Position numbers and translations under genes: made by a program
Notes under the pieces: model-generated
Told to the model about the DNA's origin: nothing
What the model saw: only the letters and a program-made list of their open reading frames with translations
Database searches by the model: none
In this document: piece after piece, positions 52,294 to 61,342 of the stretch
Layout of the letters: every line of letters starts with the position of its first letter
Numbering within the stretch: the stretch's first letter is position 1
Assembly: GCA_964567745.1 (NCBI GenBank)
Contig: CAZMNY010000006.1
Coordinates: forward strand, 186,001 to 250,000
Source of the DNA: CAZMNY01 sp964567745
GTDB taxonomy: Bacteria > Planctomycetota > Planctomycetia > Pirellulales > Pirellulaceae
Direction: 5' to 3'
DNA length: 64,000 nucleotides

Positions 52294-52782
52294 TTATTCA
52301 CCGCGCGACGACTCCGTCGGTTGCCCGCGGAGAGTTGTTCGGCCGGTCGAAACGGGAACGTTCAGTTCGAGCCAATAAGCGAAAACCTGCCCTACCAAGG
52401 TAATGAACTGAGAAAAGTCGACTGGCTTGCGGATGTAACTGTTCGCGCCGGCTCGGTAGGCGTCGGCGATGTCCTTCTTGTCATCCGACGAGGTCAGCAC
52501 GACGACGGGCGGCAGGTCCGGCTGACCGCGAACCCGATGTAGCATTTGCAGCGACTGGCAGCCGTCGATCTTCGGCAACTTGAGGTCGAGCAGAATCAGA
52601 TCCGGCATCTGCCTCGCGTCGCGATCTTGGTATTTGCCCACGCCGAACAGATAGTCCGCCAGTTCGACGCCATCAACGACAACATCCAAGTTGCACCGGA
52701 GTTTGCCCTTTTTCAATGCGAGCCGAACTAGCTCGGTATCATCCTGATTGTCCTCAACCGACAACACTGTTTTCGTCATCAT
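52294..52782 (-). CDS. Single-domain response regulator (Rcp-like)
   Basis: The 162-residue protein is a lone receiver domain with acidic pocket ED-N-DD at 10-15, phosphoacceptor D66 in LILLDLKLPKIDG, Thr/Ser in VVVLTSSDD and Lys in YIRKPVDF. The spacing DLKLPK with a long loop before it is typical of the cyanobacterial Rcp1-like group, which takes phosphate from PAS/phytochrome-type kinases and has no output domain. AAGGAG lies 8 bases before the start. It is the last gene of a kinase - hybrid kinase - regulator row, so it is the likely target of those kinases. The C-terminal 20 residues are Thr/Arg/Ser rich and outside the domain. Confidence 0.93.
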   Translation of the reverse strand: MMTKTVLSVEDNQDDTELVRLALKKGKLRCNLDVVVDGVELADYLFGVGKYQDRDARQMPDLILLDLKLPKIDGCQSLQMLHRVRGQPDLPPVVVLTSSDDKKDIADAYRAGANSYIRKPVDFSQFITLVGQVFAYWLELNVPVSTGRTTLRGQPTESSRGE

Positions 52783-52865
52783 GGCAGTTACTCCTTGCCC
52801 CGTGATTCGCCAATCAGGATTTCGTCATCAGTTTTTACCTTCGCAAAATCAACTCGCTTATCAAA

Positions 52866-54398
52866 TCAGTTTTCAAAATCACTCGCCTCGGGCAGTATGC
52901 AGTAAAACGTGGCGCCGCGATCCACTTCGCCATTCGCCCAAACTCGGCCCCCATGGCGATGTACAATCCGCTGGACTGTCGCGAGTCCTATGCCGATTCC
53001 ATCGAATTCGCTTTGTGAGTGCTGGCGTTGAAACGGACCGAACAGTTTATCGGCATACGCCATGTCGAAACCGGTTCCGTTGTCACGCACGAAAACGACG
53101 CTTTCACCGTCGATCTCCTGGCTGCCGAATTCGAGCTCAGGCAATTCGCGATTTTTGGAAAACTTCCAGGCGTTCGAAATCAGGTTTTGCACTACAACCT
53201 GCAGCAACACAGGGTCACCGTCGACAACAACGCCTTCCTGAATCGAGGCCTGGACGTTGTGCTCGGGATTCTGTATTCGAAGCTCGGCTAAGATGCTTCG
53301 GCACATCAAACTGAGGTCGACCGATTGACGGTTGAGTTCGACGACGGCGACGCGAGACAGGCTGAGTAAGGCGTCAATCAGCCGTCCCATTTGCTGCACG
53401 CCAAACCGTACGCGATTGAGAAAGTGTCTACCCTGCTCATCAAGCCGGTCGCCGTAACCGTCGAGAACCTCCAAACTGAAACCGTCGATTGTTCTCAACG
53501 GCGCGCGTAAATCATGGCAGACCGAATAGCTGAATGCCTCGAGCTCGGCGTTGGCGGCGGCGAACTGTCTCGTTCTCTCTTGAACTCGGCGCTCCAAGTC
53601 TTCATTGAGTTGCTTAATTCGTCGTTCCGACCGTTTTCGTTCCGTCACGTCTCGAAAGATCGCCCGGGTCGCCACCGGCTTGCCATCTTCAAATCGGCAA
53701 CTGACATTGCCCTCGACGTCAATCGCCCGCCCATCTCGCGAGACAAAGGTCGCTTCGATGTTATGTAGCTTCTCGCCTGCCAACACATGCTGAAAGACCT
53801 CTCTGCAGTGTTGTTGGCAATCAGGATGCAGAATATCGACCAAAGATAATTCCTTGACCTCATCTTCGGTGTATCCGAGCATTTCGCGCCATGCGCGATT
53901 AACGTATGCGAATCGACCAGTCGACGTCACGCTTTGAATCAGGTCGTGGGCGTTTTCAAACAAATCGCGATATTGTTCTTCGCTCTTTCGCAACGCGGAT
54001 TCCAGTCGTTTGCATTCGATCGCGTACTGAAGCGACCTCGAAAGCAGGTCGCAGTCGACCTGTCCCTTGAATAGATAATCTTGAGCGCCCTGTCGCATTG
54101 CGAGAACGGATCGCGCATGGTCGTCTCGGCCGGTCAGGACAACGACTGGCGTTGACACTTGAGCTTTCTCGATCGCCTCAAGCGTTCCCATACCCTCCCC
54201 GTCGGGCAAAGTGAGGTCCAACAGCACGACGTCGATGCCGCTCCCTTTTTGAGTGAGCAACTCCATTCCCGAGCGAATTCGGTCGACGCATTCCACCTGA
54301 AAGAGGGCGTCTTGAGCGTCGGCCAGCAATTCGCAAATCAAGCGACGGTCGGCCGGCTCGTCCTCTATCAGCAGGACGCGAATAGATTGGTCATGCAT
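52866..54398 (-). CDS. Hybrid sensor kinase: receiver - PAS - HisKA - HATPase
   Basis: From ATG 54398 the product has 510 residues; longer starts (54407, 54512) run into the upstream gene. Module order: receiver domain (about 5-125, D61 in DVVLLDLTLPDGEG, Lys in YLFKGQ), PAS (about 140-250, FAYVNRAWREMLGYTEDEV), a short coiled coil (KRSERRIKQLNEDLERRVQERTRQ), HisKA with H295 in SYSVCHDLRAPLR, and HATPase_c (NLISNAWKFSK, DNGTGFDMAYADKLFGPFQR, GIGIGLATVQRIVHRHGG). No membrane helix: cytosolic. With a receiver at the front it is a relay kinase, probably driven by the upstream membrane kinase and passing phosphate to the Rcp-like regulator downstream. Confidence 0.92.
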   Translation of the reverse strand: MHDQSIRVLLIEDEPADRRLICELLADAQDALFQVECVDRIRSGMELLTQKGSGIDVVLLDLTLPDGEGMGTLEAIEKAQVSTPVVVLTGRDDHARSVLAMRQGAQDYLFKGQVDCDLLSRSLQYAIECKRLESALRKSEEQYRDLFENAHDLIQSVTSTGRFAYVNRAWREMLGYTEDEVKELSLVDILHPDCQQHCREVFQHVLAGEKLHNIEATFVSRDGRAIDVEGNVSCRFEDGKPVATRAIFRDVTERKRSERRIKQLNEDLERRVQERTRQFAAANAELEAFSYSVCHDLRAPLRTIDGFSLEVLDGYGDRLDEQGRHFLNRVRFGVQQMGRLIDALLSLSRVAVVELNRQSVDLSLMCRSILAELRIQNPEHNVQASIQEGVVVDGDPVLLQVVVQNLISNAWKFSKNRELPELEFGSQEIDGESVVFVRDNGTGFDMAYADKLFGPFQRQHSQSEFDGIGIGLATVQRIVHRHGGRVWANGEVDRGATFYCILPEASDFEN

Positions 54399-54403
54399 GG
54401 CAT

Positions 54404-55936
54404 TCATCCATCGGCAGTTTCTTGATCGACAACAAAAGAATCGCCCAGAGCCGATTCCGGATTCTTCACGTCGTCGACCTCGTCGTCTCGCACGCCGCGA
54501 AGCGTGAAACAAAACTTGGCCCCTTGCCCCGCCTCAACCCATATCCGCCCCCCATGCCGCTCGACGATCTTCTTGCATATCGCCAAACCGATTCCAGTTC
54601 CGGCGCATTCGTCGGGCGCATGCAATCTCTGAAATACGGCAAACACTCGCTCCGCGTTCTTGGGCTCAATGCCAATCCCATTATCCTCGACCGAAATCAC
54701 CCAATTGCCGCCATCTCGTTCCGCCGTAATGCGAATTGTCGGCGGAGCGTCCCCCTGAAACTTGACTCCGTTCTCAATGAGGTTTTGGAACAACTGCTTC
54801 ATCTGCGCCGCATCCGCAGAGACGATTGGCAATTTGTCCCGTGTGACGACCGCTTAGTTCTCCTTGATCAACCAATCCAAATCAGCCAGGTTTTGATCGA
54901 CAACTTTTTCGCAATCCGTGCGGCCGAACGACGTGCCTGTCATCGTGACCCGCGCGTAGCCGAGTAGATCGTTGATTAACTGACGCGTCCGCGTCGCGCC
55001 GCCAACCGCCATGTCGATGAACTCGTCCGCCTCAGCATCCAGTTTGCCCTTGTACCGGCGTTTGAGTAACTGGCAAAACCCGGACACCGTTCGCAGCGGT
55101 TGTTGAAGATCATGCGAGGCGGCGTAGGCGAACTGTTCGAGCTCACTGTTGGACCGAGCCAACTCGTCCATCGCGTTTCGCAACTTCTCCTCCGCCTCCT
55201 GAGTCTGTGTTATGTCCCGAACGGTTGCCGTTGCAAACATGCCAGTCGCGGTCTTGAGCGGACTCAAGTTCAGCTCGACCGGAAACTCGGACCCGTCTCG
55301 CCGTTGCCCAGTTAACCTGAGGAAACTTGTCGTACTCAACTTCATCGACGACGGGTATTCAAAAAAGCTCGCGACATGCGGAGGCTGTGTCGCCCGCAGA
55401 CGTGTTGGTAGCAGCAACTCGACCGGTTGCCCAATGAGTGCGTCCTTCGCATATCCGAACACTCGTTCGGTCACTTCGTTGACCAGCACAATCGTCCCCT
55501 CGCGGTCGATCGTGACAATCGGGTCGGGCACCGTTTCCAATATGGCTTGAAAACTCGCTTCACTGTCCAGCAAAGCTTGCCGCGCGCTGTTCTGTTCTGA
55601 CGGTTCCAGCTCCAAAGCGTCGGTCAGCGTCCGAACTCGGCCGTCGCCGCCGTAGCGAATTCGAGCCACGGCGATGGCCAGACTGCAAAGCCCGGCGACG
55701 CCGACGGTGGCGACCCACAGGATTCCTGAAGACAAGATGCTCGACGGAAAGCTAGCTCCCTCGGGATCAGCGTCGAGTTGATACAAATGCACCCAACCGG
55801 CAAGGACCGTTACCGACCAGAGAACTACCAACACGAGAATCGTTCGCTCGAAGATCAGCCGGCCGAAACTCGCATAGATTCGAGTCGCCAATTTGGGCGG
55901 AGCACGCTTGTCGGGCACTGGTAGTTCGCCGGACAC
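54404..55936 (-). pseudogene. Membrane PAS histidine kinase split by an in-frame TAA
   Basis: The GTG at 55936 follows a strong AGGAGGT. The first 360 codons encode two membrane helices (about 32-52 and 70-92), a PAS domain (about 125-245) and HisKA with H275 in AASHDLQQPLR, ending LDWLIKEN then TAA at 54854-54856. The same frame continues AVVTRDKLPIVSADAAQMKQLFQNLIENGVKF and the HATPase boxes DNGIGIEP, ECAGTGIGLAICKKIVERHGG to 54404. Related kinases read straight through this junction. So one substitution, perhaps CAA to TAA, separates the phosphoacceptor from the ATPase half. The ATPase half has no evident start of its own except a TTG. Either the kinase is dead, or two polypeptides are made and join. 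Confidence 0.8.
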
Positions 55937-56263
55937 TGGACCTCCTCGCGAAACGAACAGCGCATTGCTTCGGCGTCTCTTTGAAGCGGCCTCAAGTCTG
56001 CCCGAGCTAAGCTATGTTTGAGAGTGATTGAGAGCCTTGCGCCTCAAACAAACCGCACAAAGTTCGACTCAAGCTATGGTCGGAGTGAGCAGCAACTCCG
56101 GGCATACGCGCCGAATGGCGTTTCGCCCGGTGGCCGATCTTCAACGGACGTCATCGTAGGACTCGCCCAAATACGTGTCAATGAAAAACGAACCAATGGG
56201 GACGCAGCGGGCGTCCATCGCGCTAGATAAAGAAGCGCGACGCATAGGCAAATTTCCAATCGA
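55937..56263. other. Intergenic stretch without recognisable gene
   Basis: Between the kinase start and the sialidase stop I see only short overlapping frames without family resemblance. The left end holds the AGGAGGT ribosome site of the kinase; its promoter is presumably here. Confidence 0.5.
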
Positions 56264-57436
56264 CTAATCGACCGGCGGCGCCAATAAGTCGAGCTCACTG
56301 AGCTTGAAACGAACGCTCATGATGTAGGGCGATTCCCCTTGAGTCCAATGGCCGTAGGTTGTGACGACAAAAGTTCCATCCGGCAGGACCTCGACGCCAG
56401 GATACGTTGTGTCGTAGCCCTTCGTGTTATCCTTCAGCCGAATCGAATATTGCCCCCCACGACCTTTGACGATATCGTCCCAAGTTCCGACCCAGCCGAC
56501 CCAATCGCCTTCGAATGGTCGCTCCTTCGCCGACTGTTGGGGCGAGCGGCAGCGAAAGCTAATGAACAGCCGGCCGTCGGGACCGTATTTGCCGGTGTGC
56601 CGGTCGCCCGTCAACGCCAAGTGCGTCTCTTTCGGCTCGCTCCACGTTCTGCCTTCGTCGTGCGAGAAAATCACGTGCGAGTTTTTGCGGCGTGAGTTTT
56701 CGCGCAACAGAACGGCGAGACTTCTCCCGTCGGGCGACCGAATACAGCCCGGTTCGCAAAGATGCACTTGCGACGAGTTGTAGACGACCTGCGGATGCGA
56801 CCAAGTCAGGCCGCCATCCTTCGAAAATGTCTTGAACAGTTTGAAAGATCGGTCCGAATCGCCGCCCTTCTTAAAGAACCGGCCATCGTCGTGAAACATC
56901 GCGACGTAGTGCCCCTTGCCCGTCCTTAACGCTTCGACGAATCCCATCACGACAATTCCGCCCCAATCGCCGACCGCTTTGAGCTCGCTCCAATTCTCTC
57001 CATCGTCTTCACTGACAGCGAGCCGAGCTGGGTTGAGTCCGGACCACATGATCAAACGCTTTTTGCCGTCCGAGCCGACGACGCGATGAATCGTAGGCAC
57101 CTCTTTCGACGTCGCCCAAGTTGACGGCGTGGGCAGACGATCGCTCCAAGTCCGGCCCCCGTCTTTGCTCCTCTTGTAGACAATCGGCCCTCGACCATGC
57201 CCCTTCGGGTAAACGCACAAGATCGTCTTGCCGTCCTCCAACAAGGCCGTCGTCGGATGGCCGAGATACTGCCCCGACTCGCGGTCGACCACCACCTGTC
57301 GGTGCACGTGACTATTGAGGTCGATCGTCGGCGGAAACGCATTTCGGTCCGGCTCCTCAGCGCCCGCTTGGACGCAAACACCAAACACGCAAATTGTTCC
57401 GATCAAGATCGCAACAGCCGTATCGTGAATTCGCAT
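56264..57436 (-). CDS. Exported sialidase-like (BNR repeat) protein
   Basis: The 390-residue protein starts at ATG 57436 with a leader MRIHDTAVAILIGTICVFGVCVQAGA. A six-bladed propeller is indicated by four Asp boxes: SKDGGRTWS, SEDDGENWS, SKDGGLTWS and SHDEGRTWS. Other sialidase-like features are an arginine in RQVVVDRESGQYLGHPTTALLEDGKT and late PGVEVLPDGTFVVTTYGHW. The exo-alpha-sialidase family is broad, and many planctomycete members act on unknown sugars, so release of sialic acid or KDO-like sugars is only suggested. The codon at 57451 (TTG) is a weak alternative start. It is 34 bases downstream of the phosphatase-methyltransferase gene, probably the same transcript. Confidence 0.85.
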   Translation of the reverse strand: MRIHDTAVAILIGTICVFGVCVQAGAEEPDRNAFPPTIDLNSHVHRQVVVDRESGQYLGHPTTALLEDGKTILCVYPKGHGRGPIVYKRSKDGGRTWSDRLPTPSTWATSKEVPTIHRVVGSDGKKRLIMWSGLNPARLAVSEDDGENWSELKAVGDWGGIVVMGFVEALRTGKGHYVAMFHDDGRFFKKGGDSDRSFKLFKTFSKDGGLTWSHPQVVYNSSQVHLCEPGCIRSPDGRSLAVLLRENSRRKNSHVIFSHDEGRTWSEPKETHLALTGDRHTGKYGPDGRLFISFRCRSPQQSAKERPFEGDWVGWVGTWDDIVKGRGGQYSIRLKDNTKGYDTTYPGVEVLPDGTFVVTTYGHWTQGESPYIMSVRFKLSELDLLAPPVD

Positions 57437-57470
57437 GGAAGGTCCCGCCAATTTTCATAAGTGCAAAGGG

Positions 57471-58682
57471 CTAGTTTCGCTTGAACCGAAGAAAATAGTT
57501 TTCCTTAAGTCCTTCTACTTTGGGTTCATCTACGAAGGTGAAGCCGGCAGCCTCGATCTCGCTGCGAAACTCCTTCTTGCCCGCGCGAACATGGCCCATG
57601 ATAAACTTCCTCGACTTGCCCGGAATGCGTTCGAAATCGATCACGACCAAGACGCCGCCCGGCTTGAGAGCCGAGTGGATGGAAGCAAGCGACGTTTGCG
57701 GGTACTCAAAATGATGGTACGTGTCGCAGATAAACGCGACATCGATTGAGTTGGGCGCCAAACTAATCGAATCCTGCGGCGCCAACACGGTCGTCAGGTT
57801 CGTCACGTTGTCGGCCTGAGCTTGCTTGTTGATGTGTTTGAGAAAACTGGGTGAAATGTCGACAGCGTAGACCCACCCCTTCGAACCCACCGTCTCGGCA
57901 AACAGTCTCGAGAAGAAACCCGTTCCTGCGCCGATGTCGGCAACTCGGTCGCCCGCTTTGATTCCGGTCGCTTTGAGCACTTCCTGCCGCGAGCCGTAGA
58001 CTTCGCGGCTCTCGATTTCAAATCGGCCGAGCCACTGTTTTACGTCGAGGTCGGCTTTGAGAAAACTATCGTTGATGCCGGGACGAACGCTCTTCGGCTG
58101 GCTCATTCGCTTGATGTAGCTGTGAGCCTTGTCGAGATAGCCCGGCGTCTTCAGTCCGACTTGCATCGCCTCATCAATGGCCTTCTCGAGCGGAACGCCA
58201 TCGTCCAAGACACGATGAACGAGCCACACCGCGCCAACTCGATTGGCCGAAGCACAATGCATCATTGTGGGCGTCGTGTGTTTTTCACACAGCACTTTGC
58301 GAACGTCATCGAAGATCTTGTCGGTTAGCGAGTCGGGAAGTCGAAATCCGAAACGATGAAAGTTGAGACCCAGTTCTTTGACCGTTTCCGTCTCGCCCCA
58401 ATCCGACTCGCCCGCCGGCCGCAGACTGATCACTGTCTTCAATCCCGATTTCTTGGCCGCGGCAAAGTCCTCGGCCGACGGCTGCCCGCAAAGCAAGGTG
58501 GTGCCAAACGAGTGCACGTTGCGCGTCTCGCCGAGCTCGCCCGTCTTCAGTTTGGGCCTCTTGGCTTTGAGCTTTACTGAGGCAGACCCTTGGGCAACGG
58601 CCGGTTGTTGAGCCAAAACGCTCGGCCCACAAAGCAAAACTGCGATGACGCCAGCAAAGGCGATTGGCGTGAATCGTTGCAT
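57471..58682 (-). CDS. Exported fusion of a BLH/DUF442-type phosphatase and a SAM methyltransferase
   Basis: The 403-residue protein has a signal peptide (MQRFTPIAFAGVIAVLLCGPSVLAQ). Residues about 50-195 resemble the BLH/DUF442 cysteine-phosphatase-like fold: GTTLLCGQPSAEDFAAAKKSGLKTVISLRPAGE, and the loop MMHC143-ASAN-R148 with C-x4-R. Residues about 215-403 are a class I methyltransferase with motif I VADIGAGTGFFSRL, acidic VYAVDISPSFL, IDVAFICDTYHHF and a C-terminal LKENYFLRF. A methyltransferase behind a signal peptide is odd, because S-adenosylmethionine is cytosolic. If the leader is real, export or membrane anchoring must be checked. AAGGA precedes the ATG. It is probably co-transcribed with the sialidase-like gene downstream. 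Confidence 0.85.
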   Translation of the reverse strand: MQRFTPIAFAGVIAVLLCGPSVLAQQPAVAQGSASVKLKAKRPKLKTGELGETRNVHSFGTTLLCGQPSAEDFAAAKKSGLKTVISLRPAGESDWGETETVKELGLNFHRFGFRLPDSLTDKIFDDVRKVLCEKHTTPTMMHCASANRVGAVWLVHRVLDDGVPLEKAIDEAMQVGLKTPGYLDKAHSYIKRMSQPKSVRPGINDSFLKADLDVKQWLGRFEIESREVYGSRQEVLKATGIKAGDRVADIGAGTGFFSRLFAETVGSKGWVYAVDISPSFLKHINKQAQADNVTNLTTVLAPQDSISLAPNSIDVAFICDTYHHFEYPQTSLASIHSALKPGGVLVVIDFERIPGKSRKFIMGHVRAGKKEFRSEIEAAGFTFVDEPKVEGLKENYFLRFKRN

Positions 58683-58740
58683 GTCGAAATCCTTAGTTCT
58701 GAAAATCCATGCAGGTGGAATCGGTGTATCTATTTGGTTC

Positions 58741-59616
58741 TTAGGGCTGCATCAATCGAGGTAAGCGAAGCACAGCGCCGGCCTTTACACCGACACTCTC
58801 AACGTGTCCGGTTAGCTCACTCGTGAATTGGATATTGTCCAAACCCACGTTCAATTCGACGATGGCATGCGTGTGCAGGGATGTCCCAGGGTGAGTAATC
58901 CTGCCGGCGGCGTTCTTGGCGAACACACCAACGAGTGTGCCGGTCGCTTCCTTGTAAGTCACTTTGGCCGGCGACTTGTCCTTAGGAAGCTCGATTCCAG
59001 CTCGCTCGGCGTGAACGGGGCAAGCGCCGTTGATGACGTGCCATTGCAAGTTTTGGAATGCGCCGCGGATCGTAAACACGAACGGCTTGCTCAAGTCGAG
59101 CCCAGCGTCTGCCGCGGCACTCTCGATGTAGGCGTCTAACTGCTCAGCCGAGATCGTCTTGTCGAGCGTGTGATCGGACCACTCGCTTACATGGCTGCCG
59201 ACAAGCAAAGCCGCATGGCGTTTCTCCGCATCCGCAATAGGTCGCATCCGAGCGCCTTCGGCAACTTCCGTCGCCAACACCTTGCCGTCGTACACGGTAA
59301 TCTCACCCTCGAGACCCTCTAACGCGCCGACGGCAAACAAGTTGGGGCGCTTGATCGCCTCGGCCAGCAAGATTCGGCCATGATGTTTTTGCTGCCCGAT
59401 GACCTCATGCATGGCACCATGCTGAATCAGCTCTCCATTTGAAGAAGACGACTCATTGGCCCTTGGCGTTGGTGATGCGGGCATCGTCGTGGCGACACCA
59501 GCCGCGCCGACCGTAGTATCAGGCTCTGATGTTCCGGCAATCTCAGCCGAATCGGTCTGGCATCCGGCCATGAACAGCAGAAGACCGGCGGCCAGCAGCA
59601 GTCGTCGGGAGGACAT
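58741..59616 (-). CDS. Acetolactate-decarboxylase-like lipoprotein
   Basis: The 291-residue protein has a lipoprotein leader with lipobox FMAGC (C19), then a Ser/Thr/Pro-rich spacer (about 25-60). The domain resembles alpha-acetolactate decarboxylase: HGAMHEVIGQQKHHGRILLAEAIKRPNLFAVGALEGLEGEITVYDG, and the histidines HTH (248-250) and GHV (H271) where the family binds zinc. The real enzyme makes acetoin in the cytoplasm; a lipid-anchored exported copy without a budB-type synthase nearby suggests a different substrate or role. It is 59 bases upstream of the phosphatase-methyltransferase fusion on the same strand. Confidence 0.72.
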   Translation of the reverse strand: MSSRRLLLAAGLLLFMAGCQTDSAEIAGTSEPDTTVGAAGVATTMPASPTPRANESSSSNGELIQHGAMHEVIGQQKHHGRILLAEAIKRPNLFAVGALEGLEGEITVYDGKVLATEVAEGARMRPIADAEKRHAALLVGSHVSEWSDHTLDKTISAEQLDAYIESAAADAGLDLSKPFVFTIRGAFQNLQWHVINGACPVHAERAGIELPKDKSPAKVTYKEATGTLVGVFAKNAAGRITHPGTSLHTHAIVELNVGLDNIQFTSELTGHVESVGVKAGAVLRLPRLMQP

Positions 59617-59667
59617 CGGGACTCTCTTTTATCGAGCCAAATCGGGAATTAACTTAGGTCAATCTAC

Positions 59668-61125
59668 TTACGCTAACAGTTCCTTAATCACCTGCGAAGG
59701 TAGGACTCCGGTCAAACGCTGATCCAAACCCTGATATTTGACCGTGAGTCGTTCGTGGTCGAATCCGAGCAGCTTCAAAACGGTTGCGTGGAAATCGCGA
59801 ATATGAACCGGATCACGTGCAATGTTGTAGGAGAAGTCGTCGGTCTCGCCGTAAATCGCTCCGCCCTTCGCGCCGCCGCCGGCCATCCACATGCTGAAAC
59901 AACGCGGGTGGTGATCGCGCCCGTAATTCGTCTTCGACAGACTGCCTTGCGAGTAGATCGTACGGCCGAATTCACCGCCCCAGATAATGAGCGTTTCATC
60001 CAGCATGCCTCGCTGCTTAAGATCTTCCAACAGTGCGTAGCAAGGTTGATCGACATCCTTGCACTGACTCGGCATTCGCCCGCCGACGTTGGAATGGTGA
60101 TCCCAGTTGTTGTGGTAAACCTGGATGAACCGCACGCCCCGCTCGGCCAGGCGGCGAGCCATCAAGGCGGTGTTGGCAAACGTGCCAGGCTTCTTCGCCT
60201 GGTCGCCGTATAACTTGAATGTCGTCTCCGGTTCGCTGGCAAGGTCGGTTAGCTCAGGCACGCTGGCCTGCATGCGAAACGCCATTTCATATTGTTGGAT
60301 GCGGGTGAGCGTTTCGGGATCGCCGAGCGCTTCTCCGGTCAGATTGTTGAGTTCGTTGACTCCCTTGATCGTTCGACCTCGAATGTGTGGCGGCACGCCG
60401 GGCGGGTTGTTGATGAACAGAATCGGGTCGCCCTTGCTGCGAAACGAAACGCCCGCGTGTTCGCCCGAGAGATAACCGCTGCTCCAGAGGCGAGCCGAAA
60501 TCGCTTGCTCTTGTTCCCTGTTATTGGGAATCGCGACGAGCACGACGAAGGTTGGCAAGTTTTCATTCATGGTTCCGAGCCCATACGAGGCCCAGGAGCC
60601 GAGACAGGGGCGACCGGTGACTTGGTTGCCGGTCTGCATCGCGGTGATGGCCGGCTCGTGATTAATCGCTTCGGTGTGAAGCGTTCGCATCCAGCAAATT
60701 TCGTCCGCCTTTTTCGAGAGCCAAGGGAGCAGCTCCGTGTTCATCCACATGCCACACTCGCCAGCCTGACTGAACTTGTACTTCGTCGGCGCGATCGGAA
60801 ACCTGGCTTGGCCGCTCGTCATCGTTGTCAGGCGTTGCCCCATCCTCACCGAATCGGGCAGGTCCTTGTCGTACCATGTCTTCATCACGGGTTTATGGTC
60901 GAACAAATCCATCTGTGCGGGGCCGCCGACCATGTGCAAGTAGATGACTCGCTTCGCCTTGGGGGCAAAGTGCGGACCTGGCACATTGGCGCCAAGTTCA
61001 CCATCAGCGCCAATCGCCGCGCCTCCCATCAGCGATGCAAGCGCCGCTCCGCCGAGCAGATGTTTGCCGCTAGCCAGGAATTGCCGGCGAGAGTTGAGTC
61101 GCTGAAGTTCTGATTGGATATTCAC
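59668..61125 (-). CDS. DUF1501 protein, partner of the PSD1 cytochrome at the right edge
   Basis: The 485-residue protein begins with GTG at 61125 (AAAGG upstream) and a twin-arginine leader (LNSRRQFLASGKHLLGGAALASLMGGAA). DUF1501 landmarks: KRVIYLHMVGGPAQMDLFDHKPVMKTWYDKDLP, NHEPAITAMQTGNQVTGRPCLGSWASYGLG, LMARRLAERGVRFIQVYHNNWDHHSN, TLIIWGGEFGRTIYSQ, GRDHHPRCFSMWMAGGGAKGGAIYGETDDFSY, and the terminal YQGLDQRLTGVLP. No reaction is known. It follows the PSD1 gene after 217 bases that include a dispersed repeat copy, so separate promoters are possible, unlike the tight pair at 43719. Confidence 0.93.
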   Translation of the reverse strand: MNIQSELQRLNSRRQFLASGKHLLGGAALASLMGGAAIGADGELGANVPGPHFAPKAKRVIYLHMVGGPAQMDLFDHKPVMKTWYDKDLPDSVRMGQRLTTMTSGQARFPIAPTKYKFSQAGECGMWMNTELLPWLSKKADEICWMRTLHTEAINHEPAITAMQTGNQVTGRPCLGSWASYGLGTMNENLPTFVVLVAIPNNREQEQAISARLWSSGYLSGEHAGVSFRSKGDPILFINNPPGVPPHIRGRTIKGVNELNNLTGEALGDPETLTRIQQYEMAFRMQASVPELTDLASEPETTFKLYGDQAKKPGTFANTALMARRLAERGVRFIQVYHNNWDHHSNVGGRMPSQCKDVDQPCYALLEDLKQRGMLDETLIIWGGEFGRTIYSQGSLSKTNYGRDHHPRCFSMWMAGGGAKGGAIYGETDDFSYNIARDPVHIRDFHATVLKLLGFDHERLTVKYQGLDQRLTGVLPSQVIKELLA

Positions 61126-61201
61126 TGAATCGACCTTTCGACAATGGGCGTCGTGGCCCGATCTGTGTCGTTCTTTTTAGCGTTGAATCAGCTTAGCGTT
61201 G

Positions 61202-61238
61202 AATCTTATTCACCGAACGAGCAAGCTCGTTGGGGTCT
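61202..61238. repeat. Dispersed hairpin repeat, copy 4
   Basis: AATCTTATTCACCG followed by AACGAGCAAGCTCGTT and GGGGTCT matches the copies near 19.1 and 42.0 kb. Just left of it TTAGCGTTGAATC occurs twice (61177-61189 and 61193-61205). Confidence 0.8.
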
Positions 61239-61342
61239 CTCATCACGAAGCCATTGCCAAGGTCCAACTTCTTTGGCACTCGCAAACCAATGGCACACAA
61301 ACACACGCTTTCTCTCTTCAAGCATGTCATTTTGCGTAATGC

